Made by a program: the position numbers and the translations under genes. DNA of 34,378 bases from a virus, in IMG/VR virus record IMGVR_UViG_3300028228_000447, positions 1-34,378 of that record. One strand, 5' to 3'. Of the stretch, positions 1 through 8,941 are shown one piece after another (position 1 is the first letter of the stretch; the number at the start of each line of letters is the position of its first letter). The notes beneath the pieces are model-generated. The model was given only the letters and a program-made list of their open reading frames with translations, had not been told where the DNA came from and did not search any database.

Positions 1-1614
1 AATTATACTATTAAAAGCCCGCTTTTGAATAACGTAAAAGTAAGTCAAATGGCTTAATAATTATCTCACCCAATAAGCTCCAATAATTAATAACGGTATC
101 AACAAAATTGGCAAAAAATCCTTTAGCCATCTGAAAAAAGCCAGATATAGTTTCGCCTAAAAGCCCGAAAAAGCGCCCTCTTGAGATGCCTATGTAACCA
201 ATTAATCCACCCTAATGCGCCAATAATTAATGATATAGGCCCCAGCGCTGCTGACAAAGCAAGCCCAAAACGTGAAGTAGCGAAAGCAGCTATTGATGCA
301 GCAATAGCTTGTGCATTGAAAGCGATGGCAACAAAAGCCAATTCCCAAAGATACGCCCGTTAAAATTGGAATTATTGTACTAGCATTATCTGCTAATGTT
401 ATAAAAAATTCCATTGAACGAACAAGAAACGGCTCCATTTTTAAAAATGATTTTACTAAAAGTCCGTCTATTGTTTCAGACATCCTAGCTTGTGCGTTAG
501 TAAAGGTTTTTGAATTTATAATAGCTTGTTCAAGCGCTGTTTTCGTTCCCGTTACCCGCTCAGTCATTATTGCGATTTGCTCTGAATTTTGAGCTAAGGC
601 CGACGCTACTACTATCGCTCCCTCTCCGAAAATCTTATTCATTTGTTGCGTGTCGTCCATAATCGGCTCTAGCAATGCCATTGTTGCTGCTAACCCTTGC
701 GTTTTCAAAGTTGCTGGAGTTATACCAAGTTCAGCTAATTCAGCGCTTCCTGCTTGCAATCTTAAAAGTACATTCCTAAGGCCAGTCCCTGCTTCAGCGC
801 CTTTTATCACCTGCTGCGATAAGACTTCTAACGTACCAACTGTATCTTCTAAAGACAGCCCCGATATACTTGCAATGCTTCCCACATTTTTTAAAGACTC
901 GCCTAAGTCGCCAACAAAAGCTGCTCCAAATTTTGAACCAGCTGCTAAAATATTTACTACGTCACTAGCTTGGCTTGCTTCTAGTCCAAATTGATTAATC
1001 GCCCCAGCTACGGTATTAGCTGCCGTTGCTAAGTCTACGCCACTTGCTTGAGCTAATTGAACAGTAGCTTTTCCTAACATTTCTAGCCCTGCAACCCCAC
1101 CAATTACAGAAACATCAATATTTGATGCTAGTAACTTATAAGCTTCAATTTGGTCAGATATAGCAACGCCCGTTCTCGCTGCTTCGCTAATTGCCGTATC
1201 GCCTAAGCGGTCTAAATCTTCGCCAGCTATTCCCGTTATTGCGCTTAACTCAGCTAAATTTGCTTGATATTCTGAGCCTATTTCAATAGCGCTACCAATG
1301 CTAGCTATAACAGCGTCTAAAGCTCTTACTGCATATTCACTTATAATATTAGCAAAAGCGAAACCCTTCGCTCCAATTCCCTCAAAAGAACCGCCAAGCT
1401 CATCATTTGCTGTTGTGGCTCTTTTTGCATCTTTTATATACTTGCCGTTTTCATTTCTTAATCTGCCTTGTGCATCACGATAATTTCCCGTCGATTTATC
1501 AACGTCTTTAATGCTATCGTCAAGTTTTTCGATTTGATCATCTAGCCCTTTAACGCCTTTAATAGCGCCACTTGCGTCTAGTTCAATGTCAAATTTTACG
1601 GTTTTAGTAGCCAT
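1..1614 (-). CDS. tail tape measure protein, N-terminal part (continues at the other end of the window)
   Basis: N-terminal portion of the tape-measure protein, which sets tail length and occupies the tail tube. The first ~60 residues are charged and helical. From about residue 95 the protein follows the TP901-type core: a residue stretch starting IGSEYQANLAELSAITG, then repeated Ala/Gly-rich helices. Hydrophobic segments follow near residue 430. The frame is lost near base 330 (the peptide turns into a Cys-rich artefact) and resumes as AFVAIAFNAQAIAASIAAF. It slips again near base 150 and reaches the terminal overlap as MAKGFFANFVDTVINYW. Joined with 33141-34291 the protein would be about 900 residues, normal for a phage of this size. 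The start ATG at 1614 overlaps the preceding stop as TAATG, so the genes are probably translationally coupled. Confidence 0.9.
45..132. repeat. terminal redundancy, left copy
   Basis: Bases 45-132 match 34292-34378 throughout except for one A in a homopolymer (six A here, five there). The tape-measure reading frame crosses this block, so the two copies mark the point where the circle was cut or the linear permuted molecule ends. Bases 1-44 also align with 34247-34291, but less well: many differences fall in third codon positions. Confidence 0.93.
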
Positions 1615-1896
1615 TATCCACGAATTATATTTTTCAAGTATAAGTTAGCAATTTCTACGCATGTTGCTTCATTTAATAACATTCTATAATCAATTAAAAT
1701 CTTTCGAAGCAAGCAAAGCTAATCTATCAAAATTTTCTAAATGATTTAAAGCGTTATTTTTAAAATCGTCTAGTTCTTGCTTGTACCAATAAAAATCATC
1801 CTTTTCTTTCGGATCGGGTGGATCAGGCGCATTTTCTAAATAAGCTAAAATAGAAAGGGCTTCGGTTAAATCCCTTTCCGCTTCATAAAAAAAGTT
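1614..1896 (-). CDS. tail assembly chaperone, downstream frame (probable T-like extension)
   Basis: An open frame between the upstream chaperone frame and the tape-measure start has no good start codon of its own. It reads YEAERDLTEALSILAYLENA, then an acidic linker (PDPPDPKEKDD) and helices. A further one-base slip near 1700 carries it into IDYRMLLNEATCVEIANLYL and a stop overlapping the tape-measure ATG. The arrangement matches the G/G-T chaperone pair found just upstream of tape-measure genes, where a ribosomal frameshift makes the longer product. The junction is a T7 run (1887-1893), so a sequencing slip is equally possible. I see no recognisable domain; the assignment rests on position. 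Confidence 0.6.
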
Positions 1897-2224
1897 GTAG
1901 CCCAGCGTTTACTTCCCCTTCATCCATAAAATCAAAATCGGAAACATCTTCACGCTTTAACTCAAAAAGAATTAATGAAAGCTCTTCTAAACATTCAAAT
2001 TCTGTGTATAAAATATCTAGCTCGTTAGCTCCATCTTGTAGTTTAATTCCACCCATTGCTGCGTACTCCACTCTTTGCTTAATCGGTACGCCTTCGCTAT
2101 GTGCTAAAATCGTAGCTAACATTCGCACATTTCTACGAATAGGCTTCACTATTTGCATCATAGATTTGTCGCTAAATGGCTTAAAATCTTTTCTTTTCGC
2201 TAGTGCTTGAATCTGTTCTAACAT
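1883..2224 (-). CDS. tail assembly chaperone (G-like), upstream frame
   Basis: A 113-residue helical protein immediately upstream of the tape-measure gene, the place normally held by the tail assembly chaperone. It has a basic N-terminus (LAKRKDFKPFSDKSMMQIVKPI) and an acidic C-terminal third (FELKREDVSDFDFMDEGEV). The frame ends directly after the CTTTTTTTATGA run. Moving +1 (equivalently -2) at that run opens the downstream frame. No family motif is evident and the call is by gene order. Confidence 0.6.
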   Translation of the reverse strand: MLEQIQALAKRKDFKPFSDKSMMQIVKPIRRNVRMLATILAHSEGVPIKQRVEYAAMGGIKLQDGANELDILYTEFECLEELSLILFELKREDVSDFDFMDEGEVNAGLQLFL

Positions 2225-2229
2225 ATTTG

Positions 2230-2670
2230 TTACCTATATTTTAACCAATCTGGATAGTTAGTGAGCCTAGTTACGGCTCTCATTTTTATTGTCTGCTCAG
2301 CTTTGAATAAGCCCCTAGTAGTTTTTAGCATTGTGCTGCTACCGTTTGCCGTTTTTACAGCGTATTTTATTGCAGTTTGATTTTCGTAATCAGGGTAGAA
2401 ATAAATAGTTGCAATCCCCTTCAAAGCGTTCATTATATCAATGCGGTCTGTGTTAGCTTCTCCCAAAACTTGCTCTTTAAAGTATTGTGTACTAATTTCA
2501 AAGAACAGCCACACGCCAATCACATCGACCCCATATTCCCCGTTTGCCGTTTCAAACGTTTGGGAATCTTCTTTGACTGTGACAATTAGCTCAGGAACTT
2601 TGAATACTCGTACAGAGCTGCCAAATTCCCAAGCTACTTGCCGAGCTGCTATTTGATTTACTAAGCTCAT
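2230..2670 (-). CDS. putative tail completion/terminator-type protein
   Basis: A 146-residue protein between the tail-tube-like genes and the chaperone. Tail terminator or tube-initiation proteins are common at this point, but I do not recognise a family. It is a mixed alpha/beta sequence beginning SLVNQIAARQVAWEFGSSVR and ending TRLTNYPDWLKYR, with no signal peptide or membrane segment. Its ATG lies directly after the stop of the upstream gene, in keeping with co-translation in the late operon. Confidence 0.5.
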   Translation of the reverse strand: MSLVNQIAARQVAWEFGSSVRVFKVPELIVTVKEDSQTFETANGEYGVDVIGVWLFFEISTQYFKEQVLGEANTDRIDIMNALKGIATIYFYPDYENQTAIKYAVKTANGSSTMLKTTRGLFKAEQTIKMRAVTRLTNYPDWLKYR

Positions 2671-3380
2671 TTAATAGCTCATGAAAGAACTGCCGTTACT
2701 AAGCGCTCCATTTGTCGATACTACGGGAAATTCTGCGGTTGCCGTTGATATATTAAAAAGCACATTATAGACAGTCGCCTCGATTAAGTCTGTTACAGTC
2801 AATATTCCAGTCGCTCCAATGCTTATTGTAGCAGTCGAAACTTGTGTTCCTGCGAAGTTATTCAATGTAATAACGTAATTTCCACCAGTACTAGTTGCGT
2901 CAGCCGATAACGTTAAATTTGTAGTTGATACGGGAAATTGAAAAGTGCCTGAATCCACATCGCCTAGAAAAGCCATTAAATTCTGATTAGCATAAATAGC
3001 AGGCGTAGCGCCAACAAATACCATCGTAACCGTAAAAAAGTTTAAGCCCGTTCTTTTATCCGCTCTCAAACTTTTTTGCACCGAAATCGGAACGCTTTCA
3101 TACCATTGAATGTTTGTCGCTCCAGCTGCTACGGCTCGTACTTCCGTGCCATCTTCTTCCCACTCTTTCAATGTTGCTATTCCATCATCATCAAAAAAGA
3201 TAAGTTTAGCGTCACCGTTTCGCCACCAAATACGGTAGACTGTGTGCTATCATTTGTGATTTGCTCAAATGTTAGCGTACTATTTTCTACACTAATATCC
3301 CCAACTTGAACTGTTACTCCGTCAGCAGGATTGTAAAAAGACGCTTGATAAATTCCAGAAAAAACATTGTTTCCCATCAT
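2671..3380 (-). CDS. tail tube-like protein, longer paralogue with extra C-terminal domain (one frame slip)
   Basis: About 236 residues once a one-base slip in the T6 run near 3190 is repaired (LNLSFFDDDGIATLKEWEEDG). It is clearly related to its upstream neighbour at 3436-3831: both share an ITNDSTQSTV(F/Y)GGET stretch in the first half and a LRADKRTGLN / LQADKRTGLN stretch later. The last ~90 residues are unique, Thr/Ser/Gly-rich and beta-like (TNLTLSADATSTGGNYVITL), resembling an immunoglobulin-like domain decorating a tube protein. Tube function is inferred from position before the chaperone and tape-measure genes. Confidence 0.65.
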
Positions 3381-3435
3381 TAACTCACTAAATTTTTAAA
3401 AGTAATAGAGGTAGCAAAAAAACTACCTCTATAAA

Positions 3436-3831
3436 TTAAGCGCTTGTAAGCGTAGCCGCATCTGTCGAGAACGTGCCCATTAACCGCCAAGTATTTAAAC
3501 CCGTGCGCTTGTCCGCTTGCAGAACTTTTTGCACTTGAATAGGATGCCCTTCGGTGCTTGTTTCTGTTGAATCGTCTACAAAAGTAAACTCAATAAACTG
3601 CTTAGTATTTGCCCTCATGATTGTATCTAGTGCAGCATATCCCGCAAAGTCATAGAAGCCAATGTTGAAAGCTAATGTTTCGCCACCATAAACAGTCGAT
3701 TGCGTGCTGTCGTTTGTTATGACAGTCGGCTCAATCGTGCTATCTGGTGTCATTTCGCCTGCAATTGAAGTGCCTACACTAGACGTAGTTCCGTAACTAA
3801 TTGATTTTAAACCGCTAAATTTATTAGCCAT
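3436..3831 (-). CDS. tail tube-like protein, shorter paralogue
   Basis: 131 residues, intact. It begins MANKFSGLKSISYGTT and holds the shared blocks VITNDSTQSTVYGGETLAF and VLQADKRTGLNTWRLMGTF. It sits between a small connector-like gene and its longer paralogue. A major tail tube protein is expected here and either copy could fill that role. The upstream gene ends GGCAATTAA just before this ATG. Function is inferred from position and compact beta-rich composition. Confidence 0.65.
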   Translation of the reverse strand: MANKFSGLKSISYGTTSSVGTSIAGEMTPDSTIEPTVITNDSTQSTVYGGETLAFNIGFYDFAGYAALDTIMRANTKQFIEFTFVDDSTETSTEGHPIQVQKVLQADKRTGLNTWRLMGTFSTDAATLTSA

Positions 3832-3832
3832 T

Positions 3833-4111
3833 TTAATTGCCTCCGCTTGAAGCGTTTTTTGTTAATTTAATTGTAGGCTTTTCGCCCTGAAGTAATTGCT
3901 CAACTATATCGCCCCGAACATACAACGTATTACTTATTTCTAAGCTCATATCCGTCATTTGTACGTCAGCCTCAAAAGTTGCGCCCCACTTTAAAAAAAG
4001 TTTGTCATCTCCGATTTTAATGCTAAGACCCTCGGGAGGTTGACCCTGCCCGAAAGTTTTAACAAAAACGGGAGTCTGTACTTTGTATCTATTACCCGTT
4101 ACAACTAACAT
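3833..4111 (-). CDS. small conserved-looking structural-region protein
   Basis: A 92-residue protein directly downstream of the major capsid gene. The sequence (LVVTGNRYKVQTPVFVKTFG; SLEISNTLYVRGDIVEQLL) is beta-rich and soluble. I do not recognise a family. The location between capsid and tail tube suggests a head-tail joining or accessory head protein, but this is inference only. Confidence 0.5.
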   Translation of the reverse strand: MLVVTGNRYKVQTPVFVKTFGQGQPPEGLSIKIGDDKLFLKWGATFEADVQMTDMSLEISNTLYVRGDIVEQLLQGEKPTIKLTKNASSGGN

Positions 4112-4113
4112 GA

Positions 4114-5082
4114 TTAAGTCAGTACGTTAAATAAGACTTGACCAGCACTTGCAGCCGTTAGCTTAACTTCGAAATATGCAGAAGCCCGCATTTCGTAAGA
4201 TTTATTTTCTGTGTTGAAACGCTCTTCAACACTCATGAACGGACTGTTTTGCGTTCCAAAATAAAACGTCTGAGCTAAGTTCATTTTATCACGAACTTGC
4301 AAGCCATTGCGATAAAACACTAGTACGCTATCGCCTGTGAATAAATCGCCCCAAACATCCGCAACACCAGCATTTGCTGAGTTAGCTAACTCGCCAAACA
4401 CTATAATTTCCTCAACGCCAAGCAAGGCTGCCAAAGTAGTTTTGGTTAAGCTTTGAGAAGATGTGTATTTAATTCTATCGTAAACACTAGATAAAGCGTT
4501 TGTTGTGATAGCATCAAATACAATTTGTGGCATAGCAATAACATTAGCTGCGTAACCGCAATTGATTCTAACACGCTCTTTTGCAGCAGCGATATTAGCT
4601 TCAATCGTGTTTGATGCAGCATTCCATTTAGTAGCAGGTACATTCACATTTGCAGCACCGTAAATAGCATTGAAACCACTTTCAGTAGCTGCCCAAGTTG
4701 CGTCACGAACGGCTTTAGCGTGTGCGTTACGCACTTCGATAAGTGATTCTAAACCTGCATTAGCTTTTTCGCCAAATAAGTCATTAGCGCCGTAACCGTA
4801 AACAAATTCCTCTGGAACTGGCTTAATTATACCGTAATCGCTCATCACATACGGCTTCATTTCGCCCTTTGATGGCTCCATGTATTTGTAAGATTCGCCT
4901 GGCGCTCTTTTAGTGTCAGCGGCTCCAAGTTTCTGTCTATCTCTTTCGAAATAAACGCCTTTATAATTTAGTTGACGCAAAACTGGAGCAACGCCAACAG
5001 CGCCTCCGAAAGTGCCAACGCCAGCTTTAATACCGTAATCAGTAAGAGATGGGCTGTAAGAGAATTGTGCTATATTAGGCAT
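4114..5082 (-). CDS. major capsid protein
   Basis: An intact 322-residue protein in the capsid slot, after protease, scaffold and decoration genes. The N-terminus is flexible (MPNIAQFSYSPSLTDYGIKAG). The central part has the helix-rich pattern of HK97-fold shells (GLESLIEVRNAHAKAVRDATW; MPQIVFDAITTNALSSVYDRI). The C-terminal half contains a segment naming an inserted property of the particle (VFYRNGLQVRDKMNLAQTFYFG), typical of capsid proteins that end with a beta-rich A-domain. The minus-strand leader AAAGGAAAACAAAATG gives a Shine-Dalgarno-like site. It is the most even, error-free long frame in the head cluster. Confidence 0.85.
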   Translation of the reverse strand: MPNIAQFSYSPSLTDYGIKAGVGTFGGAVGVAPVLRQLNYKGVYFERDRQKLGAADTKRAPGESYKYMEPSKGEMKPYVMSDYGIIKPVPEEFVYGYGANDLFGEKANAGLESLIEVRNAHAKAVRDATWAATESGFNAIYGAANVNVPATKWNAASNTIEANIAAAKERVRINCGYAANVIAMPQIVFDAITTNALSSVYDRIKYTSSQSLTKTTLAALLGVEEIIVFGELANSANAGVADVWGDLFTGDSVLVFYRNGLQVRDKMNLAQTFYFGTQNSPFMSVEERFNTENKSYEMRASAYFEVKLTAASAGQVLFNVLT

Positions 5083-5094
5083 TTTGTTTTCCTT

Positions 5095-5477
5095 TTATGC
5101 TAGTGTGTATGGTGCGGTTAGCTTTGCAAGTATTAGTTCACCGTTGGCTGTTGGTGCAACAAGTGCTTGCGCAATTGATACTTCTCCAGTCGTAGCTAGT
5201 ACGAATCCGCCTGCTGTGTCAACCATAAGTAATGAACCCACTACTATACTTGTTGCTGTTGTAATCTTAACGGGAACAAACCCGTCTGTGATCACATCTA
5301 CATCTTCGCCACTAGCTGCATTTACAACCACAACGCCATGCGCTAAATTACCAGCAGCTGCTGGATAAGATGCGGTGCGAGCTGTAAAATCAATCACTAC
5401 ACCACGCCCAACGGTTAAAGCTTCAGTAGCTTTAGCGCCCCATGATGCTATTTTTTTATGCTTAATTCAAAAGCCAT
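5095..5477 (-). CDS. capsid decoration protein (DUF2190-like), one frame slip
   Basis: About 127 residues. The ATG at 5477 follows AGGAAAATAAA. The first codons (MAFELSIKKIASWGAKATEA) are separated from the rest by one missing A in the A-run near 5451-5457. The body is Ala/Val/Gly-rich and beta-like (GNLAHGVVVVNAASGEDVDV; LLMVDTAGGFVLATTG), the pattern of small trimeric decoration proteins that stabilise the shell. It lies between scaffold and major capsid, the usual place for such proteins. Confidence 0.7.
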
Positions 5478-5478
5478 T

Positions 5479-6041
5479 TTATTTTCCTAGTTTAATTTGC
5501 TCAGATGCTTCTGCGTAAGCGTTAGCATAGTCTGAAATTTTTAATTTTTTGTTTCCATAATTTCGTTAGTTCTAGCAACGATTTTATGTTCAAGATCAAT
5601 AGAGCTTTCGGTGCCAAGATTAGCACGCCCAAATTCTTTTGTATTAGCAGACTGATCAGACTTGATACCATAAGCGTTTACATACAGCTTCATATCTTCC
5701 ATCCGATCCGCTTTAGATTCTGCGTCAGAATCGGCTAAATAGGACTTGACACGCTTTTCTAACTTAGCTTTTACTTCGTCAGATACTTGTTTGCCCGATT
5801 TGCTAATTAATTCAGCTAGAACGGTTTCAGCTTCGTGCGATTGCACTTGTGCTTTCAACTCGTTTACTTCTATTTTATTAGCTTCAATCTTAGCATTTAG
5901 CCCCGTAATTAATTCGCTTTTAGCTTGAATGTCATCAGTTAGCGCAGTTACTTTTGTTGTAAATGCTTTCACACTTTCAATTATAGTATCTTCGCTTGCC
6001 GTCGCATCCATCGCTAAAACCGCTATGAGTTCTTTTTTCAT
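5479..6041 (-). CDS. scaffold-like protein, one frame slip
   Basis: About 187 residues after repairing one missing A near 5549. The central part is a long charged coiled coil (LNAKIEANKIEVNELKAQVQ) and the C-terminus is short and basic/acidic (SEQIKLGK). Between a ClpP-type protease and the decoration/capsid genes, this is the classical place for the internal scaffold that the protease degrades. Its start overlaps the protease stop in ATGA, implying coupled synthesis. Family assignment is by composition and position. Confidence 0.65.
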
Positions 6042-6643
6042 CTCATTTTTTGGTTTTGTTGTTTTTGATTAAAAAGCGCTTGAACTTCTTTAGGCGCTTT
6101 GGCTGTGATAAAATCAGTAGTAAAATCCATTGACGCAGCAACAGCTATTTCATTTGTTGCCCCTACAATTTCGTCTACAAAACCCATCTCTAGCGCTTGC
6201 TCAGCGCTTAAATAAGTTTCTTCATCCATCATTTTTTGCATTTGCGCAACGGGCAAGCCAGTCTTTGCAGAGTAAGCATTTGCATATGTTGCCGCTAAAC
6301 TTTTTAAGTAGTCTATTTTCTTTTCAGCTTCTACATAATCGAATCGCCCAGCCGATATAGCAGGGTTGTGAATCATTATGAATGAGCCTTTTTCTATTGT
6401 GATCTTGTCAAACGCAAGCATTATACGAGTAGCTGCACTTGCTGCAATTCCGATAATTTTAATACTTGTCTGAGGTTCATAAGCTTTTATTAAAGAATGA
6501 ATTGCCTCGCCTACATAGTATGAACCACCAGGACTAAAAATAGTCGCTTCAATCGGCTCATTCCCTGCTTGCATTAATGCAAAATTTATACTTTCAGCGT
6601 CGATTGGGTATTCTCCAACTAGGCCAAATAAATCTAATTTCAT
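6038..6643 (-). CDS. ClpP-like prohead maturation protease
   Basis: A 201-residue serine protease of the ClpP/crotonase fold used by phages to process the prohead. Features in order: strand-turn with the Gly-rich SPGGSYYVGEAI (residues ~37-48), nucleophile region IIGIAASAATRIMLAF with the candidate serine in ASA (~68), catalytic His in FIMIHNPAISAG (~91), and the C-terminal QALEMGFVDEIVG. Typical length for a phage ClpP-like protease. The C-terminal ~20 residues are Gln/Lys-rich and may be cut off. Start and stop overlap both neighbours by four bases. Confidence 0.88.
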   Translation of the reverse strand: MKLDLFGLVGEYPIDAESINFALMQAGNEPIEATIFSPGGSYYVGEAIHSLIKAYEPQTSIKIIGIAASAATRIMLAFDKITIEKGSFIMIHNPAISAGRFDYVEAEKKIDYLKSLAATYANAYSAKTGLPVAQMQKMMDEETYLSAEQALEMGFVDEIVGATNEIAVAASMDFTTDFITAKAPKEVQALFNQKQQNQKMR

Positions 6644-7119
6644 ACTGTATCCATATTTAGAGTTACACCTTCAACGGCAAAAGTTGCCATTCGTACATCA
6701 ATTGAATCAGAGACAAATAAATCTCTTAAAGAACGGAACACTAAAGGTTGAGATGGTTGACCCGTTAAGTCTAATTCAAAATTATTTAACCGATTCATTG
6801 CAAGTCCTACTAATATGTTTACTGATCTTTTTTCGCCTTTGATTTGCTTCATTTTACCACCATCATTAGCAGCAAAAATAATCTGAACATCAAAAGTTCC
6901 ATTTGTTAATGTGCCATTCGTGTTAAGATTATCAGCTTGCACCCCCGTTGAGCGCAAAAAAACGGCTGGTTTGCTCTTAACTTTACTTAAAATAAAATGT
7001 AATAAATCATCTGGGCTGGTTGTTTCAAAGTACCTATTAACCTCAAATACGCTGTTCGTAGCGCTTAAAACCGTTTCGATTTGGTCTTCAATTTCAGTAT
7101 CAAAATCGACCCAACTCAT
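6640..7119 (-). CDS. Mu gp37-like head-tail protein (DUF1834-like)
   Basis: 159 residues, the gene directly after the gp36-like protein, as in Mu. The sequence starts with an acidic helix (MSWVDFDTEIEDQIETVLSA) and continues with a compact alpha/beta fold (DVQIIFAANDGGKMKQIKGE). Such proteins are thought to act in head-tail completion. The match is by gene order and general pattern rather than a diagnostic motif. Four-base overlaps with both neighbours. Confidence 0.6.
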   Translation of the reverse strand: MSWVDFDTEIEDQIETVLSATNSVFEVNRYFETTSPDDLLHFILSKVKSKPAVFLRSTGVQADNLNTNGTLTNGTFDVQIIFAANDGGKMKQIKGEKRSVNILVGLAMNRLNNFELDLTGQPSQPLVFRSLRDLFVSDSIDVRMATFAVEGVTLNMDTV

Positions 7120-7565
7120 ATAAAATTCGATTGACTAAATTGACTGTTAGCTTGCGGAGAAACGCTTACTTGCGCTCCGCCCTGCGTTGAAACAGATCCA
7201 TCGGCTAATAACAAATTTATATTAGCCGAACCCTTTCCAATGTCTTTAAACCACCTTAGCACATTATCGTATTGAGCTTGGATTCCTGCATCAATTTGGT
7301 CACGTCTGCCATAAAGAAAGTATTTCACGATAACAAAAATAGCTTTCTTAATGCTATTAGGGCTTGTTCCGTCAGGCGCTTGAAGCGGAATAATGTACCG
7401 ACCCGATAAATAGCTTTCTACTGTTTCCTCTGCACTTTCTCCGAACTGCATTAATATGCTGTCTACACTCGTTTCGGAATTTGGAGCGTCGTCAGTCATA
7501 GACCCCTGCAATGATTCAGGAATCTCATTTACTAGCTCAGCAAGTGTAATGTATCGAAGGGCCAT
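7116..7565 (-). CDS. Mu gp36-like protein (DUF1320)
   Basis: 149 residues matching the DUF1320/gp36 head-tail connector pattern: an N-terminal segment RYITLAELVNEIPES, then an acidic helix ending EETVESYLSGRYIIPLQ, an AIFVIVKYFLYGRR helix, and a C-terminal loop with KDIGKGSANINLLLADG. This Arg-Tyr...YL-GRY...LY-RR layout is characteristic. It is the first minus-strand gene after the reversed portal block, and its promoter must lie in the 97-base divergent gap or further upstream. Confidence 0.8.
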   Translation of the reverse strand: MALRYITLAELVNEIPESLQGSMTDDAPNSETSVDSILMQFGESAEETVESYLSGRYIIPLQAPDGTSPNSIKKAIFVIVKYFLYGRRDQIDAGIQAQYDNVLRWFKDIGKGSANINLLLADGSVSTQGGAQVSVSPQANSQFSQSNFI

Positions 7566-7573
7566 AAAAATAA

Positions 7574-7589
7574 GTTAGAGCTGTCTAAC
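7574..7589. promoter_or_regulatory. inverted repeat in divergent gp36/portal gap
   Basis: GTTAGA-gctg-TCTAAC is a perfect 6-base inverted repeat with a 4-base spacer, eight bases before the gp36-like start on the minus strand and followed by a third half-site GTTAGG at 7597-7602. It could be an operator or an mRNA hairpin controlling the two divergent genes. Only symmetry and location support this. Confidence 0.4.
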
Positions 7590-7617
7590 ATTTAAAGTTA
7601 GGCTAATATAAACAAAT

Positions 7618-7625
7618 TATTTTTG
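7618..7625 (+). promoter_or_regulatory. possible Bacteroidota-type -7 box (TAnnTTTG) upstream of portal
   Basis: TATTTTTG fits the TAnnTTTG -7 element described for Bacteroidota, 37 bases before the portal ATG. The expected TTTG -33 element is only TTTA at 7591-7594, so the match is partial. AT-rich DNA makes chance matches likely. Confidence 0.25.
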
Positions 7626-7662
7626 TAAATTGCAACACATTAAAAAACATTTATTTATTCTT

Positions 7663-8941
7663 ATGGCCTCACTAGATAGCAATTTGTACTCTGAGTTTTT
7701 AGAAACTAAGCAAATGTCGAGGTACGTTACCGTATTTACGACGTTGAATATGCAGTTTGTTCAGCAAATAATTGGCTCAGCTGAGTCGGGTAAAATAGGC
7801 GACCTTTACCAATTATATGAGTTTATAGAAGCAAGTGATGCCAGACTGAAAGGCATGATTAACAATAGACGTAAAGCCGTTTCAAAATTTAAGTACTTAA
7901 TAAGCGCAGGCAATAGAGATAATCCAAAATCAATTGAGGCTGCCGACTTTGTTGCTGGTAACTTAGAAGCGCTAAAATGGAAAGCGTATATAGCGCAATT
8001 AATGGACGGCAGAGCTTACGGGGTACAAATGCACCAAAAAGTATGGAAAGCAAAAGAGGGTAAACTATGCATAGATCAGCTAGTCCCGGTAGATAAAAGC
8101 AAATACGAGCAAAACAACCAATACTTAATTGAAGAAAAAACGGCTTTTAGGTCGAATTACTTATTTCAGAATATTTGACTGGCTCACGTGTTATATCAGC
8201 TCAAAGCTTAGTTGATGAAAGTGTACTAACGCTGGCCGTTGACAAAGAAATAAAAGGAAAGTACGACTTACAAGGATTCATGCGGGGTATTGCAAGATGG
8301 TACTTAATAAAGCTATTCGCTGTAATGAATTGGAGCCAGTACGCAGAAAAATACGGCCATCCAGTAGTGACAGCTACTGTCAGCGAAGATATGCTAAAAA
8401 AGATAGGTCTTTAATTACGCAGCTGCTAAGCTCGGTTGGCTCTAATCGCTACGGGCTAATGCTGCAAGGAATGGACTATAAAATTCATAACGGTTCAAAT
8501 TCAGCTAATGTTGAAGTTTATGAAAAGCTAATTGCCCTCGCAAATACAGAGATGGCTATCGGTATTTTAGGGCAAAATCTTACAACAGACGTAAGCGGAG
8601 GTTCTTTAGCTGCATCTAAAACGCATCTTGAAGTATTAAGCAATATTATCGAAGATGATGCAGAGTGGATAGACGAGATTATCAACGATCAAATAGTTAA
8701 TTCTTTAGTTCGTGTTAACTTCCCCGATTTAGCTTATGAAGACTATCCAAATTATCAAACGCATATTCCCGAAGAAATTGATATTCAAAAAATCTCAAAC
8801 GGTTTACTACAAGCTTCTCGCATCGTCCCTATTCCCGTTTCACATATTTACAAAAAACTAGGCATTCCTGAACCGCAAGATAACGAAGAAACTATAGGCG
8901 GTAACGGTTCATCTTTATTAGATTCCATTGTCAATTCGTAG
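7663..8941 (+). CDS. portal protein, Mu gp29-like (DUF935), two frame slips, reversed strand
   Basis: Portal of the Mu gp29/DUF935 family, the dodecameric ring through which DNA enters the capsid. About 426 residues after joining three frames with slips near 8165 and 8400. Landmarks: IGDLYQLYEFIEASDARLKG and INNRRKAVSKFKYLISAG near the N-terminus, LMDGRAYGVQMHQKVW, GFMRGIARWYLIKLFAVMNW in the middle, WSQYAEKYGHPVVTATVSED, and MAIGILGQNLTTDVSGGSLA followed by AASKTHLEVLSNI. All are hallmarks of DUF935 portals. I chose ATG 7663 (MASLDSNLYSEF); 7630 is an alternative. The gene opposes the direction of all other head genes except its partner gpG, and begins in a divergent gap. Confidence 0.93.

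Noticed and set aside
5084-5368. Plus-strand Ala/Ser/Thr-rich frame
   Set aside because: Shadow of the decoration gene; low-complexity composition caused by the opposite strand.
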